NCBI GenBank assembly: GCA_019137255.1
Contig: WPDH01000315.1
Span: forward strand, 124,001-188,000
Reading direction: 5' to 3'
Length of the DNA: 64,000 nt
DNA from: Corinectria fuckeliana
Taxonomy: Eukaryota > Ascomycota > Sordariomycetes > Hypocreales > Nectriaceae
Part shown: positions 23,205 through 35,038 of the stretch, one piece after another
Layout: every line of letters starts with the position of its first letter
How positions within the stretch are numbered: position 1 is the stretch's first letter
Program-made: the position numbers and the translations under genes
The notes under the pieces: model-generated
Databases searched by the model: none
What the model was told of the DNA's origin: nothing
The model's input: the letters and a program-made list of their open reading frames with translations, nothing else

Positions 23205-25412
23205 TCACAGCCGGGCGGGAGGATTGGGCTTCGCACAGCACGAAGCTGCGGGCGCCGCCTCATGGCTGGAAAAGGCATCCTTGGAGGCGGCGTCGACGCA
23301 GAGGGCCGAAGGAGGCACCCACAGACCCGGGTTCTTCTGGAAGAAGTTGGAGGCGCGCAGCATGACGCTGACGGGCTCGGCGGGCATGATGGGGAAGTCC
23401 TCGGTGCGCGGGAAGTGGGTGAGGCCGAACTGGATGTAGCACACAATGTCCGTGTTCTCGATGGGCTCGTCGCGGGCCACCCAGTCGAGCACGGCCGCGT
23501 TGTGCGGGTGCGCCTCCTGGCCCGTCGACTGGCACACGTAGTCGCCCGCGGGGAACAGCTCGTAGTCGCGGTAGGGCACCACCCACAGGCTCTTGCGGGC
23601 AAAGGCGGCGCGGGAGTGGACGACGCTGCCCGGCTTGGCGAGCACCGTGGGGCAGTTGTTGTTGAGGATCTTGTAGGCCACGGGCTTCTGGCAGGCCTGG
23701 TTGATGCTGTTGGGGTTGACAATGTCCCACGAGCGGCTGGTCTCGAAGCAGTAGTCGGCGGCGCCCTCCTTGGCGGTGCGCAGCGGCGTCTTCTTGCAGT
23801 AGAAGCCGTTGCCGTAGGGGTTCTCCGGGGACCCGACGGGCGCCTCCGAGGGCAGGGCGTCGCTCTGGAGCACCGAGTTGTCCGGGCCGTCGACCTCCGG
23901 GTCGACGCGCAGCGAGAAGATGTGCTGGTGGTTGTGAGCGTTGAGGCGGGGGGCCACCTCGGTGCCGTAGGGCGCGGCCGTCTCGGTCGGGTGCATGCAG
24001 TAGGTGTTGAGCATGCCCGTCAGCTTGATCTCCAGCTTGTACGTGCCGTCGAGGGTGAAGGTGTGGTAGAAGCCGTACTCGTAGTTGGCGGCGGTGATGA
24101 TCTGCGAGATGATGAGCTTGCGGTCGCGGGCCGAGACGACGGTGCCGTCGCGGTAGTCGGTGTGCTTGTACAGCAGGCCGTTGTCCTCCTCGTGGATGCA
24201 GATGGCGTTCTTGATGACGGCCGGGGCGCCGGAGCCCGTGGCCATGACGGCGTCGAGGTAGTGGATGGCGCCCTTGCAGTCGCAGCCCAGCTTGAGCGAG
24301 TTGGTCATCAGGCCGGTGCCGTACTCGCCGACGTCGAAGGCGTGCTTCTTGTGGTGCGGCGGCTCGGGGTTGCCGTAGGGCACCACCATCTCGACGACGC
24401 TGATGCGGTTGAAGAGGGTTCGCTCGCGGTGCTCGTGGCGGTCCTCGACGCGCACGTCGGAGAGCACGATGCCCTCGCGGTAGTTGAAGCCGATGTGCAT
24501 CTTGTAGCCGGCCCAGGCGATCTCGTTGCCGCGCATGCGGAAGGACACGCCCTCGGGCTGCGTGATGCTGATGGGCTTGAGCAGGCCGTCGACGTAGTTG
24601 TCGCCGACGAACTCGGGCATGTAGTTGTGCTCGTCCAGGGGCACCGGGGTGCGCTCGCCGTTGACGCGGCGGACGTCGACGGCGAGCACCTCCTCGGTCT
24701 CGGTGTCGACGACGACGGAGAAGTCGAGCGGGTGGGCGTACTGGTTGTCCAAGGCGGAGCTGCGGTAGTAGGCGAGGCCCTGCTGGAGACGCCGCTCGAA
24801 GCCCCAGCGGTCGTCGACGCCGATGGCCCAGGCGTCGAGGAAGACCTTGGCCATGTCGGTGATGCCGAGCTCGCGGCAGGCCTCGATGACGCGCGGGTCG
24901 GCGCGGGCCACGCGCTCGGTGACGTCGAGGTCCTCGAGGGTCAGCGTGGGGCCGACGTCCGAGACGGGCTTCCAGTCCTCGACGGCGGCCTGCGTGAGGT
25001 TGGCGACGACCTCGGCGACGCGCGAGGAGCCGCCCTCGATGACGATGGCGAAGGCGCGGCGGTCGGGGCGCGGAGTGCGGCGGGACCGGAAGCCGGCATA
25101 CTCGGCCTTCTTGGGCTCACGGAGGGTGAGGCAGTTGAACTTGATGGTCTTGGGGGCGGCGTAGCCGCGGATGAGGTTGGCGGCGAAGCGGATCTCCTCA
25201 ATCGATAGCGGATCTACACCAGGCAAACCACATCATGTGTGAGCAGAAAGGTACGAGGAGAGAGAGAGAGAGAGAGAGAGAAGAGATGGGTGAGGGGACA
25301 TGAACTGACCGAGAGGATGAACTGAGTGGCTCTTGGACAGATCGGGAGCGGCGTCGCTGGGCTCTTCCCGATAAACGGTGTAGCCGGCAATTGATGAGGT
25401 GTCTTGAATCAT
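23205..25412 (-). CDS. Copper amine oxidase, probably peroxisomal
   Basis: Two exons on the minus strand, 25412-25310 and 25213-23205 (96-nt intron), give 703 residues, the normal length. The join yields VHPLDPLSIEEIRFAANLIR, the typical start of the family's N-terminal domain. The cofactor Tyr, which self-oxidises to topaquinone, lies in AANYEYGFYHTF at about residue 408. Copper ligands are HNHQH (about 460) and the His of THFPRTEDFPIMP (about 633). The enzyme oxidises primary amines to aldehyde, ammonia and H2O2. The protein ends in ARL, a recognised variant of the PTS1 peroxisomal signal, which suits an H2O2 producer. It is divergent from the permease at 27279 and near the aldehyde dehydrogenase at 29806. 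Third positions are very rich in G and C, so long antisense frames occur. Confidence 0.95.
25257..25281. repeat. GA dinucleotide microsatellite within an intron
   Basis: An uninterrupted GA run lies inside the single intron of the amine oxidase gene; on the coding strand it reads as a CT tract near the middle of the intron. It partly explains why this intron (96 nt) is longer than most in the window. Confidence 0.95.
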
Positions 25413-27278
25413 TTTTGTCGGGGCTGAGAGACTGTGCCATACGGTTTGTAAGAGGGGCAACGACGATGTGTCGAGTAGGGTCAGCGGCGGGGAGCAGTGA
25501 GCAGTGAGATGCCTATGGAGTGTGCGTTGCGTGATGGTAATGGTAGTGGTGACGAGGGCTTGGTTGCTGAACTCTACAAAAACACCGCCAAGGGAAGCTT
25601 AGGAGCACCGGCTTCTTATAGACGAGTGGCAGGCAGGCGGCATCGTCCGTCGTCGACGTTGCCGGCGACGGACCCGGAAGAACGGTCCCACAGTCCATGG
25701 TCCGGAACGCGAGCCTCGAGCCTCAAGCCTCCCAAGAAAGGGCATTCAACTGCAATGGAACAGGAACTCTACGCGAGTGGCCCCCGGCCGAGGTGGAGAA
25801 GTGGAAAATGCGAGCCAACTGCCGTGTCAAGTCAGGCGCCGAAGCTGACGTGCCAATGCATGCTCACGGGACGGCATGTGAGAGTGAGGACGACAGCTTG
25901 CTGTTCCACTTGTACAGGTCTTTATCCACAATCCCAGCAATCGATAGGGCCAGTCCAGAAGGGAGGAGTACTAGTACGATACGGTAGTGCCGCCCTCTAC
26001 ATCATGCTGCACTCCCACGCATTAACAGACTAGAGTACCTAGATTACTAGCCACGAGACTTACTTCTGTCACGGTGTCACCCAACTGACACAGAGAGACC
26101 ACAGCCCGTGACTGCCGGGGAATAGAATAATCTACACTGAGGCCCGACTGCCCCAAACGGCAGAGTGCGGACATTCAAACATGAACCTTGCCACCGTAGC
26201 GTACCTCGTATGTACTGTAGACCCCCTCCCCGAGCTGCCGATGAGGCTATCCCCAAAACAGGCAATCGATTGCATTTTCCCTTTACATACTTGGATAATT
26301 AAACCGGAGCCCCGAGATAACCGACGCCCTGTCGTTGGCTGGCGCCCGTTTAAGTGACACGTACCTACGGAGTACTGTACGAGCCATGTTCGCCTTCACC
26401 AGCCACAGCTTCTCACGGCCCGCCCATTTCCGGCCCGGGCAACATGTTTGCTTGGCTGGGCAATCTAGCATGTTCCCCGTGGGGAAGCCATCGCGTGGTG
26501 TTGCTGCATGCCTATGACTTTGGACGGATGACGGGCCTGAACTATCACGTAATGGCATCGGCTTGATGCTTGATGCTTGCTTTTTTGGGCAGAATACCCC
26601 ATGGGGATGTGCTCGATCCCTGCATCCATCTACTTAATGCCTTGACGATTCAATGCTGGCCACCTCTCGCCGCTTTGAGGAGGAACACGCCGCGTCTTCT
26701 TTTCCCGGCCTCCCCCAGTGATATATCGCTGTCCATAGGAAGACGCTGCAGGTGTGTGTGGTCTGCCTCTCGCTCTGTCTGTGTACTCGCTACGGGGTAC
26801 GCACTGAGTAGATAGATTACTGGCGACTAAGCGTGGCTGGGGTTGAGATAACGACCCAAGTCGTCGCGGATAAGCCTTTGCGTAGTGTCATCAATTCGTG
26901 CGCACCCACCCACCCATTCCCTAGTCTAGTAAGAGAATGCCGGTTAGTCAGTCTCCTCAGCCCTCACACGATGAGACGGACACACATGGTGAGCAAAACG
27001 CGTTGTGCAGTCTCCTGATATAGGTTGGTCCGTACGCACCCAGACACACACATACACACGCATACACCTGGAGATTAGGGGCATATCGTGTACTCATTAC
27101 TTAAACCCTCTCCCAACTCCCTTCGTTCTCGCCATCTACATCTCGCCTCCTCAACACACACGCACAAAATCTCTTCCTTGGCGAATGCCCGCCTCACAGT
27201 CCCCCTCGACTCCCTTCCCGTTCAGACGCCTCCCCTCCTGAGCCCTCCTTCCCGAGCTCTCCTCCTCCTCTGCCCGCC
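25413..27278. promoter_or_regulatory. Divergent promoter region of amine oxidase and permease
   Basis: A 1.9-kb gap between two divergently transcribed genes of the proposed amine pathway. No gene is supported; frames such as 25497-26033 have no motif. Several GATA-type hexamers are present (for example CGATAG near 25942 and AGATAA at 26846), but no more than expected by chance. Pyrimidine-rich tracts precede the permease start. Confidence 0.5.
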
Positions 27279-28916
27279 ATGGCCGTCGACGCCGAGACGC
27301 CCGCGTCGCTCAAGCACCCGGAGCCCTCGGACCAGGCCCTCCAGGACGCGCAGGACCTCGCCGACTTTGGCCACCCGCAGGCCCTCTCCCGCAAGTTCAG
27401 CATGTGGAGCATGCTGGCCCTCGCCTTCTCCGTGCTGGGCACCTGGTCGACCTTTGCCCAGGGCCTGTCCAGCGGCCTCACCAGCGGCGGGCCCATCGCC
27501 ATCTTCTGGGGCCTCGTGCTCGTCGCCGCCTGCAACGTCTGCGTCGCCGTGTCGCTGGGCGAGCTCGTCAGCAGCATGCCCACCGCCCTCGGCCAGGCCT
27601 ACTGGATCTCGCGCCTGTGGCCGACGCCCGCCGGCCGCTTCTGCTCGTACCTGTGCGCCTGGATCAACACGTTCGGCTGGTGGACGCTGGCCGCCTCGCA
27701 GCTGGCCTTTATGACCGAGTTCATGCTCAGCATGGAGGTGCTCTTTGACGTCGACTGGCCCGGCGCGAGCAAGGGCTGGGTCCTGTTCCTCGTCTACGTC
27801 GGCACCACGCTGGCCATGACGGGCTTCAACATTGTTGCTTGCCGCAGGGACATGATCCTGCCCATGTTCAACAACTTTGTCGGAATCTGCTTCGTCGGCC
27901 TCTTCTTCATCATCAGCATCACCATCCTCGCCTGCGTTGGCGCCAAGTCGGGCCTCTCTTTCCAGCCCGCTTCCTTTGTCTTTGGCAAGTGGATCAACCA
28001 GACGGGCTGGCCAGACGGCGTGACCTGGTTCATGGGCCTCTTGCAGGCCGCCTACGGTCTGACTGCCTTTGACTCTGCCATTCACTTGGTGGAGGAGATT
28101 CCGCACCCCCGGAAGAACATCCCCCGAGTCATCTGGACCTCGGTCGTTTGCGGCGCCGTCACCGGCTTCATCTTCATGGTGGCCTGTCTGTTTTCTATCC
28201 AGGACCTGGACGGAGTCCTCGACGGGCCGACGGGGCTTCCGTTCATGGACCTCCTCAAGCAGACGGTCGGCCTCAAGGGCGGGACCGTCCTCCTCTCGCT
28301 GTTCATCATGAACGGCCTCGGACAGGGCGTCAGCATCGTCACCACCGCCTCGCGGCTGACGTGGGGCTTTGCTCGCGACGGCGGAATCCCCTGGAGCGAG
28401 TACTTTGCCAAGGTCGACGACACGTGGAAGGTCCCCGTGCGCGCTCTGTGGCTGCAGGGCGGAATCATCGCCCTGGTCGGCGTTCTCTACACGTTTGCGA
28501 CGACGGTGCTCGAGGCCATCACCAGCGTCAGCACCATCGCCCTCACCATGTCCTACGGCATGCCCATCCTGACGCTGCTGCTTACTGGCCGCGAGAAGCT
28601 GCCCCCTGGCGAGTTCTCCCTGGGACGCTTCGGCCCGGCCGTCAACTGGATCTCCGTCGTCTACTGCGCCATCACCACCGTCTTCTTCTTCTTCCCCGGC
28701 TCGCCCGACCCGACGGGCACCGACATGAACTACGCCATTGCCGTCTTTGGAGTCATGATGGTTGTCACGCTGGGCTTCTGGGTCGTCAAGGGCCGCGTCA
28801 CCTATCTGCAGTCCGAGGAGTCCGAGGGGCGTGCCATCTACGGCGAGCACTCGGACCCGGTTGGCAACGCCCAACGTTCTGCGGAAAAGGAGGCGGAGAG
28901 CAAGGAACGGCAGTAG
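27279..28916 (+). CDS. APC-superfamily amino acid/choline/GABA-type permease
   Basis: Intronless, 545 residues, the usual length. The N-terminal tail contains RKFSMWSMLALAFSVLGTW, the typical entry to TM1 of the fungal amino acid-choline transporter family. Later landmarks are GPIAIFWG (TM2), VSLGELVSSMPTALGQAYW, and AAYGLTAFDSAIHLVEEIP, a strongly conserved stretch before TM7. About twelve hydrophobic segments are visible, and both ends are hydrophilic. Known relatives carry GABA, choline or amino acids with protons at the plasma membrane. It faces away from the copper amine oxidase and is followed on the same strand by an aldehyde dehydrogenase, so an amine or amine-derived amino acid is a reasonable substrate guess. 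The exact substrate is not predictable. Confidence 0.92.
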   Translation: MAVDAETPASLKHPEPSDQALQDAQDLADFGHPQALSRKFSMWSMLALAFSVLGTWSTFAQGLSSGLTSGGPIAIFWGLVLVAACNVCVAVSLGELVSSMPTALGQAYWISRLWPTPAGRFCSYLCAWINTFGWWTLAASQLAFMTEFMLSMEVLFDVDWPGASKGWVLFLVYVGTTLAMTGFNIVACRRDMILPMFNNFVGICFVGLFFIISITILACVGAKSGLSFQPASFVFGKWINQTGWPDGVTWFMGLLQAAYGLTAFDSAIHLVEEIPHPRKNIPRVIWTSVVCGAVTGFIFMVACLFSIQDLDGVLDGPTGLPFMDLLKQTVGLKGGTVLLSLFIMNGLGQGVSIVTTASRLTWGFARDGGIPWSEYFAKVDDTWKVPVRALWLQGGIIALVGVLYTFATTVLEAITSVSTIALTMSYGMPILTLLLTGREKLPPGEFSLGRFGPAVNWISVVYCAITTVFFFFPGSPDPTGTDMNYAIAVFGVMMVVTLGFWVVKGRVTYLQSEESEGRAIYGEHSDPVGNAQRSAEKEAESKERQ

Positions 28917-29805
28917 CGTGGCAAAGAACTTGAGGCTTTTCTTGTACACTAGTTTGACTCTTAGGGGATCACATTGCAATAAATAATCAAATCCGACACT
29001 CTTTTTTTAATTAATTTTCACCTCAAACCGTGTCTCTAAATAGTCTAGTCGTTGGCTTGACGAGACCTTCCTTGTCCACCTGTAACCCCTAGCTATGGTA
29101 AGAATATGAGTGCAATGAAGATACCATTAAGTTGATAATGTAAATGTAGATTGGTGTCAAGAATATGTATAACAATCTTCATCTGAGCTGTGTGGCCCGC
29201 AATACCCCGGTAGCCGTAGACCCGTTGTGTCATCCAACAAGTCAACGATAGCTTGCACTATCAAGCATCCGCAATTGGCCTCGAAAGTTGCCTATTCGGG
29301 CAATCCCTCTACAAGGAACCAGACTTAGCACCATCCCCGCAAATTCCCAATGCAACCATCTCCGACACCGGTTCCCGTCAAGCAGATCTAAATCTACGCG
29401 GGATCGCTACGCCGCTGCATCGTGGACGATTGCACATGAGCTGCCAGATCCAGACAAGCATGCACGATGCCGCTAGATTCCATGTGGCTGACGCCGCCGC
29501 TTATCACGCCGGTCCCGGTCCGGCCGTCTCTGGCTAACATCGGGCCCGGTCCGGCTAGCTCATGCCGAGGATCCATGGCGTATCTTTGAGCCAAGTTACT
29601 GCGAAGTAGCGTCTCACTGCCTTCTAGAGGCTGAAACCTTATGCATTCCCCGCAGATGCTGCGTATTGCCCATATCCGGTTGGCTCCGTGTCCACCACCG
29701 TCTTCTTACAGCTCCCGTGGCACCAGCAATCAACATATAGATGCCGCTATCGTGCAAGTGGAGGACGTGCCATTTACATCCGTCACACCCTTGAATCATT
29801 CAAAA
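28917..29805. other. Intergenic stretch
   Basis: About 0.9 kb between the permease and aldehyde dehydrogenase genes. No gene recognised. A frame at 29253-29537 has no motif. The right end presumably holds the dehydrogenase promoter. Confidence 0.4.
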
Positions 29806-31441
29806 ATGAGCCTAGATATCCAACTGACGGCCCCAAACGGGCGCAAGTACGTCCAGCCCACGGGGCTCTTCATCAACAACCAGTGGGTGAAGTCGTCCGA
29901 CGGCGGCAAGGTCGCCAGCATCAACCCTACGTAGGCCATTGATCTATCCCCCGTCCCGGTGACTATTCTCGCAGCTGACACTGGCCGCCTCGCAGAAACG
30001 AACAAGAAATCGTCTCCGTCTACGCAGCGACATCACAAGACGTCGACCGCGCCGTCCGCGCAGCTCGCAATGCCCTGCGCAATCCGACGTGGCGCGATCT
30101 GCCCGCGACCGACCGGGGAAAGCTGCTGAGCCGGCTCGCCGACCTGGTCGAGGAGAACCGCGAGACGCTTGCTACCATCGAGACCTGGGACAACGGGAAG
30201 CCGTACCAGGTCGCGCTGAATGAAGATCTCGGCGAGGTCGCTGAGACGCTTCGGTACTATGCTGGATTCGCAGACAAGGTGTTTGGCCAAGTGATTGAAA
30301 CTACCGGAGACAAGTTTGCGTACACTATTCGAGAACCTGTTGGCGTCTGCGGCCAGATCATTCCGTGAGTTTCACCTCTACACCTATGAAAAAGGGCCTC
30401 CAAGATTCTAGAGACTGACTCTTCCTCAGCTGGAATTATCCCTTGGCCATGGCCGCGTGGAAGCTCGGCCCTGCGATAGCATGCGGCAACACCATCATCC
30501 TCAAGCCAGCCGAGCAAACGCCGCTCTCCATCCTCTTCTTCGCCAACCTCGTCGCCAAGGCTGGGTTCCCGCCAGGCGTAGTGAACGTCGTCAACGGCCT
30601 CGGCACTGTCGCCGGCGCAGCTCTGGCGTCTCACACCGACGTCGACAAGATTGCCTTTACGGGATCTACCCCTACTGGAAAGAGCATTATGAAGATGGCG
30701 AGCAGCAACCTCAAGAACATCACGCTGGAAACGGGCGGAAAGAGCCCTCTGATTGTGTTCGACGATGCCGACATTGACCAGGCTGCCTACTGGGCCCACG
30801 CGGGAATCATGTCGAACCAAGGCCAGATCTGCACCGCGACGTCGCGCATCCTCGTCCAGGACAGCGTCTACGACAAGTTCATGACGGCCTTCCGCGCGCA
30901 GGTCAAGGAAATCTCCCGCATGGGCGATCCGTTCGACGACAAGACGTTCCAGGGCCCGCAGATCACCAAGGCGCAGTACGAGCGCATCATGGCGTTTGTG
31001 CAAGTCGGCAAGGCCGAGGGCGCCAAGCTAGAGCTCGGTGGTGTTCCGTTCAAGACGGCCGGCGACGGAAAGGGCTTCTTCGTCGAGCCGACCGTCTTCA
31101 CCGGCGTCACTCCCCAGATGCGGGTGTTCCAGGAGGAGGTCTTCGGGCCGTTTGTCGTGGTGACCAGGTTCAGCACGCAGGACGAGGCCATTAGCTTGGC
31201 GAACGACACGCAGTACGGACTGGGCAGTGCCATCTTCACGACCAATATCACGAGGGCCCACCGAGTGGCCAAGAGGATCGAGGCTGGGATGGTGTGGATC
31301 AACTCGAGCAATGACAGCGACTGGCGGATTCCCTTTGGTGGTGTGAAGCAGAGCGGGATCGGGCGGGAGCTCGGCGAGGCTGGCTTGGCTGCGTATTCAA
31401 ACATCAAGGCGGTGCATGTCAACATTGCGTCAAAGTTGTAG
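29806..31441 (+). CDS. NAD(P)-dependent aldehyde dehydrogenase with C-terminal SKL
   Basis: Three exons, 29806-29930, 29996-30364 and 30430-31441 (two 65-nt introns), give 501 residues, the normal ALDH length. The phase is kept at both joins (INPTNEQEIVS and QIIPWNYPLAM). Family signatures: PWNYPL, FTGSTPTGKSI (nucleotide site), the Glu motif ITLETGGKSP at about residue 267, the catalytic Cys in NQGQICTATS at about 300, and EEVFGPFVVV. It oxidises an aldehyde to the acid. The sequence ends in SKL, the canonical peroxisomal targeting signal, which most fungal cytosolic or mitochondrial ALDHs lack. With the ARL end of the nearby amine oxidase, this suggests that the aldehyde made from an amine is cleared in the same organelle. 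Confidence 0.95.
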
Positions 31442-32337
31442 AGCTGGCGGGACATTCACTGGACGGCAAGGTGTGATGCCGTGTACTATACTGTAGATAG
31501 AAGCGGAAGCAGAAACAGGATACATAGTCAGGGATCAAACGAATGGCTGCAATGGTGAGGCGAGAATCTCGAGCGTTTCTTACCCCTCGGATAGAGAGTC
31601 AAAATTAGTTATTCAAGATATGCCAACTTGGATCTTGTCTCCAAAGCAGCCTTTTCAGTCATCAACAGTACGTGAAGCTAACGTCGGAACCTTTCGTGTT
31701 ATTGGGTAATATAAGGAGCATTGGGATTTATTCGAGACACCAAAAGGGTCCAGGATGGGCTGGTAGGACAGCAGGATTGTAGACGGCAACTTGATTGGTT
31801 CTCCAATGTACTCTTGCTCTCTGATAATAATGTTGACCTCTCTCGTGATCCGAATCAGATACTTCCTCTTGTACATGGGCCATTGCCATGACGAGCAAAG
31901 CCGCTAATCACTTGAAGAGTCATGTTCCTGCTCCCTGCCCTTGCGTACTCAGGTGATTGTTTTCCGCATTCCTATTGTCATTCCATTTTGACACTTGGCC
32001 CAATGTCATCTTGATCTCATATACAGAGCAACATGAAATGATCCTTTTTCAGACCCATAGTTAGGCTATGAAGCGTCCAATGTGGACCCGTTTAGGCAGA
32101 TGCCTCTACACAACTCTTCTCTAGCATCACACGGTTGCCTAGACTATTGTCTCCCCTGTTCATGATGGGCCCAGACGCGTCGCTGCCTAGAGATTCGTCG
32201 CGTTTTCGTCACTACTGCCTGACGAAAGCCGCGCTGTCATGTGATTTCGCGACTTTTCCTATCATGTTAACCATGCAGTGCCAAGGCCATAAGACGACAC
32301 CAAAGTGTACTTAAGCCACCACATCCTCCCAGTTAAG
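31442..32337. other. Intergenic stretch
   Basis: About 0.9 kb between two plus-strand genes. No coding signal. It contains the dehydrogenase 3' end and the presumed promoter of the DUF4246 gene. Confidence 0.4.
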
Positions 32338-34638
32338 ATGAAATCTTTTCTGAGGACTGCAAAGCCTCAAGATCCTGTTCACTTCCCACTTTCACATCTC
32401 AGAAATACCAGCCGTCGCCATTTCCATTCCCAGACAACCGTCAAGATGCCCGCTTATCCCGGACTTGGCCTCGACCTTCGCTATCATGACCAGCTCAACG
32501 AAAAGGACGCTCTCTATCCCATCGGAGTTCACACCAACTGCTTTGGTGCTGAATCCGAAATGCTGCTTGTCCGAGAGGTGGCCATGATGATTGTTATGGA
32601 CCGCCTCTCTGACAAGCCCGACTTCCATCTCAAGGTGTTTGACGATGCAATCGCCAAAAAGTGGACAGAAGAGGCCCTAGCTCTGCCAGTTGAACCAATG
32701 TACGATGAGATTGTCAGAGGCAAACTTTCTTATGAAGGCGATGACCGGGAAATATCTTGGTACCCTCGGAAACTCAGGTCTATTCTAGACAAAGGGTGCC
32801 TCGACTACGTGAGAACCGTACTTCCCTGCCCCGTGTTCTTTATGCTTACCTTTGCCGTAGTGCATCCAAGAGCTGCGTGCCAAGGCCGAATACTTCAAAA
32901 AGACTGGATTGATCCCGACTTTGGATGCTGGTGCCACAGTCGTCAAGTCCGATATCCTTGTGGGTGAATCGCTGCACGATGCCCTGCGTGCTGCCTTTTG
33001 CAAGCTCAAGGACGACCAAAGAGCCGACCCAGATTGGCATCCTCGTACTGATGGAAAGGTCCAAAACCTCGTCCATCCTTCCATGTACCCTCTCGTCTAC
33101 GGTAGGACACGGGTATTCACCGACGAGGTCGTAGGCGTTGAGGATGCCATCGATAAGTGGGCTGGCAAGGGCGATATCATCCTCCAGCTTGAGCCTGAGA
33201 CCAGCACTAGGCCACCTCGCTCGAGGTTTGACTTCGGAAATGAACCTGGTACGTCGATTGGCGGGGGAAAAGTCCACCCTTCATTTTGGTCAGCAAAGTA
33301 CCAGTGGTTACCCGCCAATATCAAGTTCCAAGATGACGGGAGCGTCAAGTTCACGAGCTACATCAACAACCTCCACCCCGTCAAGCACCGAGACATATAT
33401 GGCACTATTGAGAAGCTCATCGGAACTGTGCTGCCGGCCTGGGATCTCTGCCTAGCGCAGTATCGCAACTACAGACTGCAGGGCGCGGGTAGGCTGGCGC
33501 CCCGGTTCCCTCGACCAGACAGCCCAGAGTAGGTGCCTGGATTTTTTCCACAGTGTGACATCTATTGCTGACCCTGGAAACCAGCGACGAGAACGAAGCT
33601 AACTGGACTCCACGCTTCAAGGATGTCGAAGTGCCGGCAAACCTCGAACAAAACGAACCTGACGAGGCATCCGTGTCCGGGGACGATTCCGGAGATGAGC
33701 CTGAGAGCGAAGAGGAGATTGAGGATGATTCTGGGTATCACGGAACCCGCAAGAAGATCCACTGGTACAAAACCCGACAACCAGTTCAGCCGGAAGAGCC
33801 CAAGTTTAGAGCTTGGGACTACGGTGTCAAGGCCGGCGAGTCTCTAAGGGAGCAGTTCGATGGTCTCCAAGTCATTGTGAAGATGGCTTCCATCGAGCTC
33901 ACACCCGAAAAGCCCGACTTTCCTCCCGGCGGCTGGCACGTCGAGGGCCAGATGAACGAACACATCGTCGGCACCGCACTGTACTATCTCGATTCGGAGA
34001 ACGTTACGCCGAGCCACCTTCATTTCCGGATGCAGACGGATAGCTACCAGGACGATTGGGACGTGGGCCAAGATTCTTTCACCTGGATGGAAGAAGTGTA
34101 CGGGACCAAGCTCGGGTCTGGCTCAGGAAACCCTTGTCTCCAGAACTACGGCAGCGTCGAGACGAAGCAAGGCAGACTCCTCGCCTTCCCCAACGTCTTC
34201 CACCACCGCGTCTCTCCCTTTGAGCTGAGGGACAAGACGAAGCCGGGCCACCGCCGCTTCATCGCGCTCTGGCTGGTGGATCCTTTCACGCCCATCATCA
34301 GCACGGCGAACGTGCCCCCCCAGCAGCAGAGCTGGTGGATGGAGCGTGCGTTCGGCGACCTGAGCGAAGCGGAGGCCGGTAAGGTCCCTCAGGCGATTGC
34401 GAGCCTCATCCTCGAAAAGGCCCCGGGCCACCCTGGGCTGGAAGCGGCCGTCCGAGTGGGACACGGATTGCCGGCCGAGCTGATGGCCATCGTGCGGGAT
34501 GGGCTTGGGGATGCGGTGCCGATGTCTCTCGAGGAGGCACAGGAGCATCGGCTCAAACTGATGGATGCTCGGACTGCGTTCCAAGACGAAGCGAGAGATA
34601 AATGGCAGCAAGTCGAGTATAGCTTCTGCGAGCACTAG
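32338..34638 (+). CDS. DUF4246-family protein with oxygenase-like motifs
   Basis: Three exons, 32338-32808, 32861-33528 and 33585-34638 (introns of 52 and 56 nt), give 730 residues. It matches the fungal DUF4246 family in order: YPGLGLDLRYHDQLNEKD near the start, HPSMYPLVYGRTRV, VKFTSYINNLHPVKHRDIY, and the core GGWHVEGQMNEHIVGTALYY. An acidic, probably disordered insert lies at about residues 390-420. The core has the pattern of an Fe(II)/2-oxoglutarate oxygenase: HxE in WHVEG, a later His in NVFHHRV, then an Arg in GHRRFIALWLVDP. That reading is inference; the family has no assigned reaction. The start at 32338 gives a basic, Ser/Thr-rich leader that could be mitochondrial; the Met at 32446 is an alternative. 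Confidence 0.85.
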
Positions 34639-35038
34639 TGTACACTTTAGAGCGAGTAGATGACAGACAAACTATGAGAAATATGATGGCATTCATGGCG
34701 ACGCTGATCCCAAGCCTCCAACGTGCCATCAGCTGTCGATCCCCTTCTCCACTTCGCGAGAACTCACCCCGGAAGAACGACTTGCGCGGAGCAGACGTAG
34801 AGCAAATGTAAGCTGGGGACCCCGCACATTCTCCAGGATCCCCGCGTTTCGTCGCATTGTTACCCCGATGGTGTTGAGTCCTTCGATATCTCGGGGCAAG
34901 TCCGCCGACAGATCGGCTTCCCCAGCACACTTTAGGCAATAGTCGATGAGTTAAAAGGACTTCTGCTCCGTCCAGACACAATCCATGTTTCCGAGACCTC
35001 TGGCTATCTTTCCAAGGCAGCCTCTCACGCCCGCAGCT
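34639..35038. other. Intergenic stretch / sugar-transporter promoter
   Basis: A 400-base gap with no gene. It presumably holds the promoter of the transporter gene. An in-frame Met at 34985 would extend that protein by 18 residues. Confidence 0.45.

Noticed and set aside
23169..25208. Plus-strand frame of 679 codons opposite the amine oxidase
   Set aside because: It mirrors the oxidase codons exactly and has low-complexity Val/Ala/Gly/Asp content; an artefact of strong G+C third-position bias.
25497..26033. Possible gene in the oxidase-permease gap
   Set aside because: The open frame has no domain, no signal peptide and no conserved splice pattern; overlapping frames are equally long.
25413..27278. 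GATA-factor sites in the oxidase-permease promoter region as proof of nitrogen control
   Set aside because: Four hexamers were found by eye; about five are expected by chance in 1.9 kb, so there is no enrichment.
27222..28979. Minus-strand frame of 585 codons opposite the permease
   Set aside because: Shadow of the permease; no domain, repetitive acidic composition.
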